Shown here one piece after another: positions 8,547-15,908 of a stretch of DNA of 64,000 nt. The stretch lies in assembly GCA_934183305.1 (NCBI GenBank), contig CAKPSF010000003.1:1-64000 (forward strand), given 5' to 3'. The notes under the pieces are model-generated. The model saw only the letters and a list, made by a program, of their open reading frames with translations. It ran no database searches and was not told where the DNA came from. Source of the stretch: an uncultured Clostridia bacterium (GTDB lineage: Bacteria > Bacillota > Clostridia > TANB77 > CAG-508). Both the position numbers and the translations under genes were made by a program. The first letter of the stretch is position 1. Each line of letters starts with the position of its first letter.

Positions 8547-9026
8547 TCAATCAACCTCCCTTAATTGATTTTTTCCTCGATAAAATGTTACTCTAGCCCA
8601 GTTTTCTGTTTTATTCAAAACAATCCCTATTTCTTTAAAACTAAGTTCGCCTGTTATTCTTAAATAAATTACTTCTCTTGTTTTCTCGTCTAAATACTGC
8701 ATTTTCTTATATAGTGAAATCTTTTCATCATTTGAAATAACTTGTTCTTCTAATTTATCTAATGCTTGTACATTTAATAAATTCGCTTCTTTTATATCTA
8801 CAAACTTTTTATTTTTTCTGCATTCGTCATACCAAAGATTTTTAGCAATTTGACATAGCCATACTGACATCTTACATTCGCCTTTGTATGTGTCAATTTT
8901 CTTTACTGCTTTATAAAAAGTTTCTTGGGTAAGTTCTTCAGAAATATCATTATTACGAGTTAAACAGAATAAGTATTTGTTAACTGTTTCAAAATATTCT
9001 TCGTATATTTTTTCAATATCCTGCAT
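8547..9026 (-). CDS. ECF-family RNA polymerase sigma factor
   Basis: The product is 159 residues, normal for the family. Region 2 covers about 8-75, with ELTQETFYKAVKKIDTYKG and SVWLCQIAKNLWYDECR. Region 4 covers about 105-155, with TREVIYLRITGELSFKEI and a helix-turn-helix ending at RVTFYRGKNQLRE. It should direct transcription of a small envelope- or stress-related regulon and be held by the anti-sigma factor encoded next. A sigma-A-type promoter lies at 9110-9139. Its last codons supply the ribosome binding site of the anti-sigma gene. Confidence 0.93.
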   Translation of the reverse strand: MQDIEKIYEEYFETVNKYLFCLTRNNDISEELTQETFYKAVKKIDTYKGECKMSVWLCQIAKNLWYDECRKNKKFVDIKEANLLNVQALDKLEEQVISNDEKISLYKKMQYLDEKTREVIYLRITGELSFKEIGIVLNKTENWARVTFYRGKNQLREVD

Positions 9027-9109
9027 AACTTTTATCCTCCTTTACACATATGACGTATAAGATTTCATTTCGTTACAAAATTTCTAAAAGATTTTATATA
9101 TTAAATTTT

Positions 9110-9139
9110 ATAATAGCACAAACATATTTATCCTGTCAA
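9110..9139 (-). promoter_or_regulatory. Promoter of the ECF sigma operon
   Basis: On the minus strand TTGACA (9134-9139) and TATTAT (9110-9115) are separated by 18 bp, about 85 bp before the sigma start codon. Confidence 0.55.
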
Positions 9140-9165
9140 AATTATCCATATGACACAAAACATAA

Positions 9166-9196
9166 CGAAAAAGAGCTTTCTAAATTAGAAAGCTCT
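9166..9196 (-). terminator. Terminator of the 9231 gene
   Basis: AGAGCTTTCTAA (9172-9183) pairs with TTAGAAAGCTCT (9185-9196). On the minus strand the hairpin is followed by CTTTTTCG. It lies 35 bases after the stop codon of the small frameshifted gene. Confidence 0.75.
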
Positions 9197-9230
9197 ATCG
9201 TTCAGGTTCAGTATCAGTGTACAGTGCTAT

Positions 9231-9429
9231 TTAAAGTACAAACCAACCGACACAATCTTTGTGATGCCACTCCCTATCAAGACCAGTAACAAATTTAGCA
9301 AGTGGCTTATCGTTTGAATAGCATTCATAGCTCCCACCAGCAATCCAGTACATGTAAGAAGGATAGTTATCATTTACTAAAATCTTACATGTATTGGCAA
9401 AATCGTATTTTCTACAATTCCATGCTCAT
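9231..9429 (-). pseudogene. Small Cys/Trp-rich protein, frameshifted just after the start codon
   Basis: A strong AAAGGAG precedes ATG 9429, but that frame stops after MSMEL. Removing a single A after the ATG gives a continuous 65-residue protein beginning MAWNCRKYDFANTC and ending HHKDCVGWFVL, with four cysteines and five tryptophan/histidine-rich patches. The length (66 codons plus one base), ribosome binding site and terminator argue for a real gene with one inserted base, or a sequencing error. I do not recognise the family. The surrounding 634-base gap (9027-9660) otherwise holds only the promoters and terminator listed separately. Confidence 0.55.
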
Positions 9430-9570
9430 AATTGTTGCTCCTTTAAAAAAATTAAATTTTAATTTTGCCGAACGAATAAAGTATATTCTTGTGAATATGT
9501 TTTAATTATACCACTTTATGTTAATTTTCGCAAATTTTTAACAACTTACTACGTTTCCAATGACAATCGT

Positions 9571-9599
9571 TGCAACTTTACATAATTCGTGATATAATA
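9571..9599 (+). promoter_or_regulatory. Sigma-A promoter of the 9661 gene
   Basis: TTGCAA (9571-9576) and consensus TATAAT (9594-9599) are separated by exactly 17 bp, about 60 bp upstream of the ATG at 9661. Confidence 0.75.
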
Positions 9600-9602
9600 T
9601 TT

Positions 9603-9632
9603 GTTATAAAAGGTTAATATACCTTTTGTAAC
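9603..9632 (+). promoter_or_regulatory. 5' leader hairpin of the 9661 gene
   Basis: GTTATAAAAGGT (9603-9614) and ACCTTTTGTAAC (9621-9632) pair over 12 bp with one G-U pair, in the transcribed leader upstream of the AGGAGG site. Its role is unknown; it may stabilise the mRNA 5' end. Confidence 0.4.
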
Positions 9633-9660
9633 AAATACTTTATCCAAATAGGAGGAAACT

Positions 9661-10137
9661 ATGACATTAAACGATTACAGAATGTTACGGTATGAGGATT
9701 TCTTTTTAGCAATTATAAAAAGAGAAATGAATTGGGAAAATGCTGAGCATGCGTTTTTTACTCTTCCTGGTTCCACTGAACAGATTACTGCTATTGATTT
9801 TCTCAGGATAGCAGTGGATGAGGCTCTTATTGAAAACAATGAGCCACTTACAGATGAAAACAGAAAAAGAGTTGAAGATGAGGTTAAACAGGCAATTACT
9901 CCAAATCTTGAAGAATGGTATCCTGTAATATTGGTAAAACAAGAAGATGGATACATTGATCTTTCTCAGATGCAAAAATTGGATTCTTCATACAAAATCG
10001 TTTATCAGCTTCCATTTAGTAGGTACTATAAGGAATGCGACTATTCTTTTGAAGAGGATGAAGACGGACCATATCTTAATATAGATATGAAACCATTTGA
10101 ACTTTTTACTAAAGAGTACGAAGATAGGACTTTTTAA
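9661..10137 (+). CDS. Hypothetical acidic protein, orphan plus-strand gene
   Basis: The product is 158 residues from ATG after AGGAGG. It is soluble and acidic, with no signal peptide, membrane segment or known motif that I can see. A helical region (about 10-85) is followed by a tyrosine- and aspartate-rich C-terminus (SFEEDEDGPYLNIDMKPFE). The gene has its own promoter, a leader hairpin and a terminator, lies against the orientation of all its neighbours, and by eye has clearly more G and C than they do. That suggests recent acquisition. The function is unknown. Confidence 0.85.
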   Translation: MTLNDYRMLRYEDFFLAIIKREMNWENAEHAFFTLPGSTEQITAIDFLRIAVDEALIENNEPLTDENRKRVEDEVKQAITPNLEEWYPVILVKQEDGYIDLSQMQKLDSSYKIVYQLPFSRYYKECDYSFEEDEDGPYLNIDMKPFELFTKEYEDRTF

Positions 10138-10148
10138 AGAACAAAAAT

Positions 10149-10183
10149 AAGACTTTACATTAAATGTAAAGTCTTATTTTTTT
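10149..10183 (+). terminator. Intrinsic terminator of the 9661 gene
   Basis: AAGACTTTACAT (10149-10160) and ATGTAAAGTCTT (10164-10175) form a perfect stem followed by ATTTTTTT. Confidence 0.88.
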
Positions 10184-10292
10184 ATAATCCTTATTAATTG
10201 GCCTTTTGCTGTTGCAATTATATAACCAAAAACAGATATTTTCATTTTTGAATTAATATCTGCTCTTTTATATGAAATTCAATATAAAATTA

Positions 10293-10496
10293 CTATTTAT
10301 CTTTATTGTTTTCTTTTGCTATGTATACAGCTGTCAATACGATACCAACTAGATTACTTCCAATAGATAATCCTAGTAAAATTCCGCTGCTAAAATTTCC
10401 AAAATCACTTGTTTGCTTTCCAGCAAAAAATATATATGCTAAGTATAATATATTACCTAATATAATTAATGATATTCCTGATTTTAATTTATCCAT
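10293..10496 (-). CDS. Small two-helix membrane protein
   Basis: The product is 67 residues from ATG preceded by AAAGGAG. Two hydrophobic helices (about 7-24 and 38-58) are separated by a short serine/glycine loop, and there is a charged ENNKDK tail. No family is recognised. It follows the DUF4362 gene by about 25 bases on the same strand, so the two are probably co-transcribed. The 155-base stretch downstream holds the terminator of the 9661 gene and no convincing gene. Confidence 0.7.
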   Translation of the reverse strand: MDKLKSGISLIILGNILYLAYIFFAGKQTSDFGNFSSGILLGLSIGSNLVGIVLTAVYIAKENNKDK

Positions 10497-10520
10497 ATAC
10501 TTTTCTCTCCTTTTTATTAT

Positions 10521-11102
10521 TTAATTTATAGTAGTTATTGCAAAAACATTATCTGTATTAAAGTTTTCATCTGTTATGTTTTCATTATATAGAACCCAAT
10601 ACAAATGATTTTTATATTCATATTCTGCTATATTTTTAAATTCTTTTAATTCGATTTTTCTATCTGCTTCTGCCGCAAATTCGTCTCTGGTATTATCTGT
10701 AACCAAGTATAATGTATCTGATTTTTCATCATATAAAATGTCATAAATTATTAAATCTCCCTCAACTGTATTTTGTGCCACTCTTATAAATGAGCTTTTT
10801 CTATTTTTGTAATTTTCCATAAATTCATTGTACAAATAATCATTATGCACCATTGCTCCAATTACAAAAGAATTATCTTTTTGAGCATCAAAAGAAGTAT
10901 ACTCACTTGGTAAATTTCTTATATCTTTATTTTGAGTCAATGTTGTATTATAGAAATCATCTACGTTTTTTATTGTGGTGTCATCATTAAGTTTATTTGC
11001 TGTCGAAACTCTACCTCTATCTACATGATTTATTATAATTCCTATAACTAAAAGTATAATTAAGAATACTCCTATAATAATACATATCTTCTTTTTCATC
11101 AT
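10521..11102 (-). CDS. DUF4362-domain membrane-anchored protein
   Basis: The product is 193 residues. Two adjacent ATGs follow AAGGAGG; the first is used here. A signal anchor (about 4-25) is followed by an extracytoplasmic domain whose core, with FIRVAQNTVEGDLIIYDILY near 110-130 and then the DNTRDEF region, matches the DUF4362 pattern known from Bacillota exported proteins. No biochemical role is established for that family. It sits in a possible operon with the small membrane protein at 10293. Confidence 0.75.
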   Translation of the reverse strand: MMKKKICIIIGVFLIILLVIGIIINHVDRGRVSTANKLNDDTTIKNVDDFYNTTLTQNKDIRNLPSEYTSFDAQKDNSFVIGAMVHNDYLYNEFMENYKNRKSSFIRVAQNTVEGDLIIYDILYDEKSDTLYLVTDNTRDEFAAEADRKIELKEFKNIAEYEYKNHLYWVLYNENITDENFNTDNVFAITTIN

Positions 11103-11131
11103 TGTTCCTCCTTAAATTGATATTTATATTT

Positions 11132-11959
11132 CTATATAACATCATAATTACATTTGCCACACCAAGAGCATCCATTACATCTATCTCTACTTTTGCAATT
11201 TCTGCATTTAGGTTGAATTTTAATCTCATTATACTCTAATGGATTTTGCAATTTAGATTTTAATGCCATAACTTTTTGATAAGCTTTAGGTATATGATAA
11301 GTTTTTCCATCTTTTATAAATACATTTCCAGTTCCAACAAAATTAAACTTGACATTATACTTTACACATTCATCATATAGTTTCTTTACCCAATCATAAT
11401 ATAATGGTCTATTTCCTTCATAATTTTCTCCATCAACTAATACTATTTCAATTTTTCCAGTCTTTAAGTATTCATCCAATGTGATTTCCCCAATCATTGG
11501 TGCACACATAATTCCTTTATGTTTAAAAGGTAAATTCAATAAAATTGGGATTCGTTCATCTGCTCTTTTTTGATTTTCTGCTGTAAAAACCATAATTACA
11601 TTTTCCCAGCCATCATTCCAATCATCTGGCAAATTTGCTGCAACTCTTTCTGCTCTTTTTGTTTGAAGCCAAAATGTAACATCTTTTCTATTTCTTATCA
11701 TATTCCATACTTCATCTCGCCACTTATCCGCTTCTTCTAGAAAAAAATCACTAGTCATACAGACTCGTATAGTAGAACCACTTTGAATTTTATATTCTCC
11801 ATTTCTATTTTTCTTTAATGGTAAATTAAAATTTGTTTTTACTTTATATATATCGCTACCATCTTTTTCTCTTTGAGAGTCAAGAAAGTACATATAGCAA
11901 TTTTCACATCCTTCGCTATATTTACGACATCCATGCCAAGGATTCCATATATCATTCAA
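11132..11959 (-). CDS. DUF5131 / phage Gp37-Gp68-family protein
   Basis: The product is 275 residues. The start is TTG at 11959, overlapping the TGA of a 30-codon ORF; GGAAG lies about 10 bases upstream. The N-terminal WNPWHGCRKYSEGCENCYMY matches the family, with CxxxxxxCxxC cysteines reminiscent of radical-SAM clusters although spaced differently. The centre has TFWLQTKRAER and MCAPMIGEI blocks. The C-terminus (about 248-270) adds seven more cysteines (CRNCKSRDRCNGCSWCGKC), probably a metal or Fe-S site. Family members occur in phages and mobile regions. The reaction is unknown. Confidence 0.85.
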   Translation of the reverse strand: MNDIWNPWHGCRKYSEGCENCYMYFLDSQREKDGSDIYKVKTNFNLPLKKNRNGEYKIQSGSTIRVCMTSDFFLEEADKWRDEVWNMIRNRKDVTFWLQTKRAERVAANLPDDWNDGWENVIMVFTAENQKRADERIPILLNLPFKHKGIMCAPMIGEITLDEYLKTGKIEIVLVDGENYEGNRPLYYDWVKKLYDECVKYNVKFNFVGTGNVFIKDGKTYHIPKAYQKVMALKSKLQNPLEYNEIKIQPKCRNCKSRDRCNGCSWCGKCNYDVI

Positions 11960-12048
11960 ATTATATCACTTCCAGTTTTATAGAAATTACCCAATTCATT
12001 TATTGTATCTAATATTTTACTTAATTTTCCACTAAGTTTATTATTCAT
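11956..12048 (-). CDS. Candidate 30-residue small ORF linking two genes
   Basis: ATG at 12046-12048 overlaps the stop codon of the acetyltransferase gene (ATGAATAA), and the TGA at 11956-11958 overlaps the TTG start of the DUF5131 gene. The peptide (beginning MNNKLSGKLSKILDTI) is lysine-rich and helical. Perfect stop/start coupling at both ends suggests that ribosomes could pass from one gene to the next through it, but the ribosome binding site is weak and it may be chance. Confidence 0.3.
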   Translation of the reverse strand: MNNKLSGKLSKILDTINELGNFYKTGSDII

Positions 12049-12517
12049 TCTCTATCATATCAAGCATTCTTATATGAAAACCATTTTCTTGATAAAATTT
12101 AATTGCCTTTTCATTATATCCAAACACAGCAATCATTATTTTTTCACATCCAATTGATTTTAAATAATCTCTCATCTTTTGTAATAAAGCTTTTCCTATG
12201 CCTTTTCCTCTATAATCCTTACTAACTACTAATTCAGTTATTCTACCTCTCTTTGGTACATCAAAATCATAATTCTTGGTTTTACTATTATTAATAATGC
12301 CTACTACCAACCCTATTATTTTTCCAGCTTCTTTGTATAAAAAGATTTTGCCATCTTTTTCAGTAACATTTTTAATTGTTTCTGTAAAATATTCTTCTCT
12401 ATACTCATTACCTACTATGTTATATCCCTCTATATCAATATTAACTATATATTTTTGTAATTCTACTAACAAGTCTTTTATTTCTTCATTGTATTCTGGA
12501 GTATATTCAATAATCAT
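12041..12517 (-). CDS. GNAT-family N-acetyltransferase
   Basis: The product is 158 residues from ATG after GAAGGAGA. It has the usual single GNAT fold: motif A is ITELVVSKDYRGKGIGKALL (about 90-110), with the acetyl-CoA pyrophosphate loop RGKGIG, and motif B is NEKAIKFYQENGF near 138-150. The substrate cannot be told from the sequence. It lies between the tRNA-editing gene and the DUF5131 gene, possibly co-transcribed with the latter through the small ORF at 11956. Confidence 0.9.
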   Translation of the reverse strand: MIIEYTPEYNEEIKDLLVELQKYIVNIDIEGYNIVGNEYREEYFTETIKNVTEKDGKIFLYKEAGKIIGLVVGIINNSKTKNYDFDVPKRGRITELVVSKDYRGKGIGKALLQKMRDYLKSIGCEKIMIAVFGYNEKAIKFYQENGFHIRMLDMIENE

Positions 12518-12590
12518 AAAACTTATCTCCTTCTTAAACTACCATATTCCTTATAAAAATATCTTTTCTCCATTTAATTAAAATTTTTTA

Positions 12591-13079
12591 TCATAGTTCT
12601 ACAATATTAACTTGATTTCCGTGTTCTTTTATAATATCAATTAAGTCTAACACTTTTAACCATACTGTTGCTGTATTATCGTTTGGATGGATTCCAATTA
12701 TTTGTTTATCATTAAGAAAATCTTTATCTAAATAAAATTTAACTTTTAATTCTTTATCGTTTAATAAGCCAAATGGAGTTACACTACCAGCAGTTAAATT
12801 CATAATACTCATTAAATCTTGTTCTGAGACGAAACTTAAAGGTCTTGTGCCATTATTATTTCTAAATTCTTTCAAATTAACTCTTTTATTCCCTTTAACT
12901 GTTATAAGATAATAGTTTCTTTTCTTATCATCACGAACAAATAAATTTTTTGCATCATACTCTGGATATGGTACTTCTATTTCTGATAGTTCTTCCATAT
13001 TAAAAACTGCTTTATGTTCTGTTATTTCATACCATATATTTTTACTCTTTATAAAATCATATACTTCTTGTTTCTTCAT
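12591..13079 (-). CDS. YbaK/ProX-type aminoacyl-tRNA deacylase
   Basis: The product is 162 residues, the usual length for the PrdX/ProXp free-standing editing proteins. The family marks visible are YDAKNLFVRDDKKRNYYLI (about 40-60, with the conserved Lys), GSVTPFGLLND (about 96-107) and the GIHPNDN loop near 130-137. Such proteins hydrolyse Ala-tRNA(Pro) or related mischarged tRNAs in the cytoplasm. The start ATG follows AGAGGAAG. The gene follows the Ham1-like gene by 10 bases, so the two are translated from one mRNA. Confidence 0.9.
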   Translation of the reverse strand: MKKQEVYDFIKSKNIWYEITEHKAVFNMEELSEIEVPYPEYDAKNLFVRDDKKRNYYLITVKGNKRVNLKEFRNNNGTRPLSFVSEQDLMSIMNLTAGSVTPFGLLNDKELKVKFYLDKDFLNDKQIIGIHPNDNTATVWLKVLDLIDIIKEHGNQVNIVEL

Positions 13080-13089
13080 ATTCTTCCTC

Positions 13090-13683
13090 TTAGTTTTTTA
13101 TAGAAAATTCTTCTTGTTCTTGATACCATTCTGCGAATTTTTCCATAGCAGAATAAGAACCATCTACTTTTTTTCTATTATCTCTTTCCTGTTCATTCAT
13201 TTCAGCTAAAGTTTTATCAAAACCTTTAGGTTTAAAAACATACCATAAATCAGACCACTTTTCTTTTCTATCTTGTCCTTGTATTTTATTTGATAAATTA
13301 CCAGGATGTTTTCCATAAAAATATCGTATTTCATTTCCATCATGATATGCTAGGCATTCGTTAAATGCACATGTTCTATTATTTTTATTTTCCATTAATT
13401 TTAAAATTCCATCTATTCCAATTGTTTCTAATGAAAAATTAACAAAAGCTCTTGGAAAACCATTTAATTCATCAATTCTAAAATCCGTATCTAGTGCAAT
13501 GCAAGGTTTTTTTACCATCTCATAGGCTTGACAGACTTTTGCTTTTGCAATTTCTTGTATATCATCACTTCGTGGTTCATCTAATTCAAAGTCAATTGTA
13601 TTTAATTTTATATTCTTAAAGTATTTCTCTGCTGATTTAGCTTTTCCTTTATTATGTGTTACAAAAATTATTTCTTTTTCCAT
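13090..13683 (-). CDS. Ham1/RdgB-like non-canonical purine NTP pyrophosphatase
   Basis: The product is 197 residues from ATG 13683. The upstream GTG is part of the AGAGGAG site and is rejected. The Ham1 marks are FVTHNKGKAKSAEKYF at the N-terminus, EIAKAKVCQAYE with the conserved Lys, and CIALDTDFRIDELNGFPRAF, the family's (A)DDSGL(x)PG region here changed to LDTDFRIDELNGFP. Proteins of this group remove ITP, XTP or dITP from the nucleotide pool. The modified active-site loop suggests an altered substrate. It is the middle gene of a three-gene operon (13698, 13090, 12591). Confidence 0.85.
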   Translation of the reverse strand: MEKEIIFVTHNKGKAKSAEKYFKNIKLNTIDFELDEPRSDDIQEIAKAKVCQAYEMVKKPCIALDTDFRIDELNGFPRAFVNFSLETIGIDGILKLMENKNNRTCAFNECLAYHDGNEIRYFYGKHPGNLSNKIQGQDRKEKWSDLWYVFKPKGFDKTLAEMNEQERDNRKKVDGSYSAMEKFAEWYQEQEEFSIKN

Positions 13684-13697
13684 TTTTGTCACTCCTC

Positions 13698-14684
13698 TTA
13701 TAAATTAGCTTTTATAATTTTATCTTTCTTCATCTTATCTATTATTTTTGCATAAACTCTATCTCTTATCCATGGTTCAGATGACATTTCCAACACTTCA
13801 TTAATTGGAACCCATTTAACTCCGCTATTTTCGTCTTCTTTTATATGTATTTCTTCATTTTCATCAGCTTCTAATAAATATGTTACATTAATATGAACAT
13901 GTGAGCCAACATATTTGCCTCTTTTTTCATGTCCATTTACATTAATTAATTCTAGTGAATAAATATCCTTAGAAATAGGAGTAACATTTTTTATTCCTGT
14001 TTCTTCTTTTGCTTCTTTCATAGCCACATATAAAAGGTCACTATCTCCATCACTATGTCCACCAGTCCAAGCCCATGAATTATAAATTTTATGATATATC
14101 ATTAAAATTTTTGTTCTTTCTTTATTAATAACAAATGCAGAACTAGTAAAGTGTCCATATTCATTTTGTCTTGTTAATACATCATCAAAATCATTTATAT
14201 ACTTTAGCATTATGTTTCTGTCCACTTCTTCTTGCTCATTATATGGAATAAATTTTTCAATATTTTCTTTTAAATTGCCCATATCAATTTTCTTTGTTTT
14301 ATTTTTCTCCATATATTCTTCAATTAGTGGTATTCTAGCTTTATCTTTTTCTCTGTTACTATTTTTTAAAAACTCATAATACATTTCTATACTTTGAAGA
14401 TTAAGTCCATCGTATCTTTCTATTTTCCAAGATTCTTTGGTATCAACTACACATTCTATTTTATCACTAACTTTATACCATCCATTTCCTTTTTCTTGTA
14501 GTTTATAATTATTTTTTAGTTCCTGCAATCCTTTTTCTGTAACAGCAATATCAAGGTCTCCAGCATCAGGATATATATTGCGAATAACTAATGAGCCACT
14601 TGATAAAATCCAATATTCATTTTTATCTAATTTTAAACTTTCAATTAATTCCATAAGTTCTTGTTTATTCATTCTTTTTTCCAT
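13698..14684 (-). CDS. Nucleotidyltransferase-NUDIX fusion protein
   Basis: The product is 328 residues. The N-terminal half (about 1-130) has a polymerase-beta-type nucleotidyltransferase look: SSGSLVIRNIYPDAGDLDIA gives the GS and DxD motif. The C-terminal half (about 165-320) is a NUDIX hydrolase with a box reading GGHSDGDSDLLYVAMKEAKE followed by ETG. The glutamate normally at box position 7 is replaced by Ser, but the REUxEE core is kept as KEAKEE. The ATG follows AAGGAAAAG. It is the first gene of an operon with a Ham1-like and a tRNA-editing gene, implying a nucleotide clean-up theme. Confidence 0.85.
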   Translation of the reverse strand: MEKRMNKQELMELIESLKLDKNEYWILSSGSLVIRNIYPDAGDLDIAVTEKGLQELKNNYKLQEKGNGWYKVSDKIECVVDTKESWKIERYDGLNLQSIEMYYEFLKNSNREKDKARIPLIEEYMEKNKTKKIDMGNLKENIEKFIPYNEQEEVDRNIMLKYINDFDDVLTRQNEYGHFTSSAFVINKERTKILMIYHKIYNSWAWTGGHSDGDSDLLYVAMKEAKEETGIKNVTPISKDIYSLELINVNGHEKRGKYVGSHVHINVTYLLEADENEEIHIKEDENSGVKWVPINEVLEMSSEPWIRDRVYAKIIDKMKKDKIIKANL

Positions 14685-14718
14685 ATTTCAACTTTTCCTT
14701 AATAATTTTTTATATAAT

Positions 14719-15375
14719 CTATATAATAGACGCTATTCCAATTACTCCTATCATTGCCAAGCCTAGACTAGGCATAATAATGCCAGGTAAATCTTGAAAT
14801 TTATCAGGATTAATCTTTCTAAATAGTACACCAATAATTAAGAATACTATTGAATTTAATAAAGCCATCCACTTTGGTACACTTAGTGCTCCATTTAATA
14901 CTGCTACTGCAACACATATATCTGCAATCATTAATACACAATATATTAACATAAATGGAAATATTATAGTTTTATAAAAGCCTTCCAATGTATTGTCAGC
15001 AAGTTCAAAATTTGTTTTACCATTATCAGTAATCCTTTTATAAATAACTGCTTGAATACATAACATAGAATGAATAAATAAACCGCCTACGCAACCAATA
15101 AATCCTGTTATTAAAATTAAATTAGATAATATTACATTATTTTCTCTAATTATATTTGCTATAGCATAAAATCCAAATCCTAATAATATCACTCCAAACA
15201 TGGCAAATATTATAGACAATCCAAATCTCCATTCAGACATTTCACTCCAATTGCTATCAATATTCTTTGATGTTCCTAATTTTTTATTACCTTTTCCTTT
15301 TAAATCAAACAATAAATCTCAAACGCAACATAATAATCCACCAATTAATCCCATAATACTAAAAATTAAATTCAT
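14719..15375 (-). pseudogene. DUF6796-like membrane protein interrupted by an in-frame TGA
   Basis: ATG 15375 with a good GGAGG site opens a frame reading MNLIFSIMGLIGGLL, hits TGA at codon 19 (15319-15321) and then continues as DLLFDLKGKGNKKLG with the family's usual IDSNW and WRF motifs and about six transmembrane helices to 14719. In related proteins the interrupted position is normally a Gly (GDxLxDLKG), so one G-to-T change in GGA explains the stop. Restart at a TTG (15312) is possible but has no clear ribosome binding site. TGA serves as a normal stop elsewhere in the window, so recoding is unlikely. Confidence 0.65.
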
Positions 15376-15402
15376 AATATACCTCCAATTTTAAATATCA
15401 CA

Positions 15403-15822
15403 TTATATTTCATTATCCAAAACTTGTATTTTTACAACTTCTTCTAGTGGCGTAGGACTAATGCTTCTGATTATTTCATCAGTAAAAGTAATTGATATAT
15501 TAGTTCCTTCTTTCAAATCAGAAACTTTAATTTTTTTGCCTCTCCAAACCATATTCATACTATCATCTACTTTAAATGTAAAATTTCCTCTGTAATTTAT
15601 ATCATTTACTTCTAATCCTTTTACATTAAGATGAAAGCTACCATCGTTATATTGTTTTATGCTTTGTATATTTGCATAAAATGTTTGAGCATCATATGCC
15701 TTTCTAATTGCTAAATCATTTTTAGGTGCATTTCTTTGACCTATAAATAAGCCAATTGTAAAACTTATTCCAATAATTACTATTAATCCTAGTATAATAA
15801 CGATTTTTTGTTTTGTATTCAT
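15403..15822 (-). CDS. Membrane-anchored DUF3221-like OB-fold protein
   Basis: The product is 139 residues from ATG 15822, preceded by AAAGGAGG seven bases upstream; a longer frame upstream lacks a site. An N-terminal anchor (about 5-27) is followed by a domain of about 90 residues with beta-strand pattern, containing GSFHLNVKGLEVND, KIKVSDLKEGTNISITF and SPTPLEEVVKIQVL near the end. This resembles the OB-like exported DUF3221 proteins of Bacillota, with moderate confidence. It lies 27 bases downstream of nothing translated in common with its neighbours and is probably a single-gene transcript or part of the 15375 mRNA. Confidence 0.65.
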   Translation of the reverse strand: MNTKQKIVIILGLIVIIGISFTIGLFIGQRNAPKNDLAIRKAYDAQTFYANIQSIKQYNDGSFHLNVKGLEVNDINYRGNFTFKVDDSMNMVWRGKKIKVSDLKEGTNISITFTDEIIRSISPTPLEEVVKIQVLDNEI

Positions 15823-15908
15823 AAATTTTCCTCCTTTTAAATTTAAAATATAAACTAGCTTCATTTATTCAATTAATAAGTTAAACTTTATTATGTAATT
15901 ACAATAAA

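Noticed and set aside
9050..9505. Plus-strand ORFs across the gap between the sigma gene and the orphan gene
   Set aside because: They are antisense to the frameshifted minus-strand gene and its terminator, lack ribosome binding sites and do not look like proteins.
10189..10260. Short minus-strand reading after the small membrane protein (C-terminus-like, ends IRIIKK)
   Set aside because: It has no start with a ribosome binding site and no recognisable partner. It may be a relict, but support is too thin.
15319..15321. Alternative genetic code with TGA as an amino acid
   Set aside because: TGA ends the sigma-factor gene, LiaF-like gene and others at the expected places, and Trp is coded by TGG throughout.
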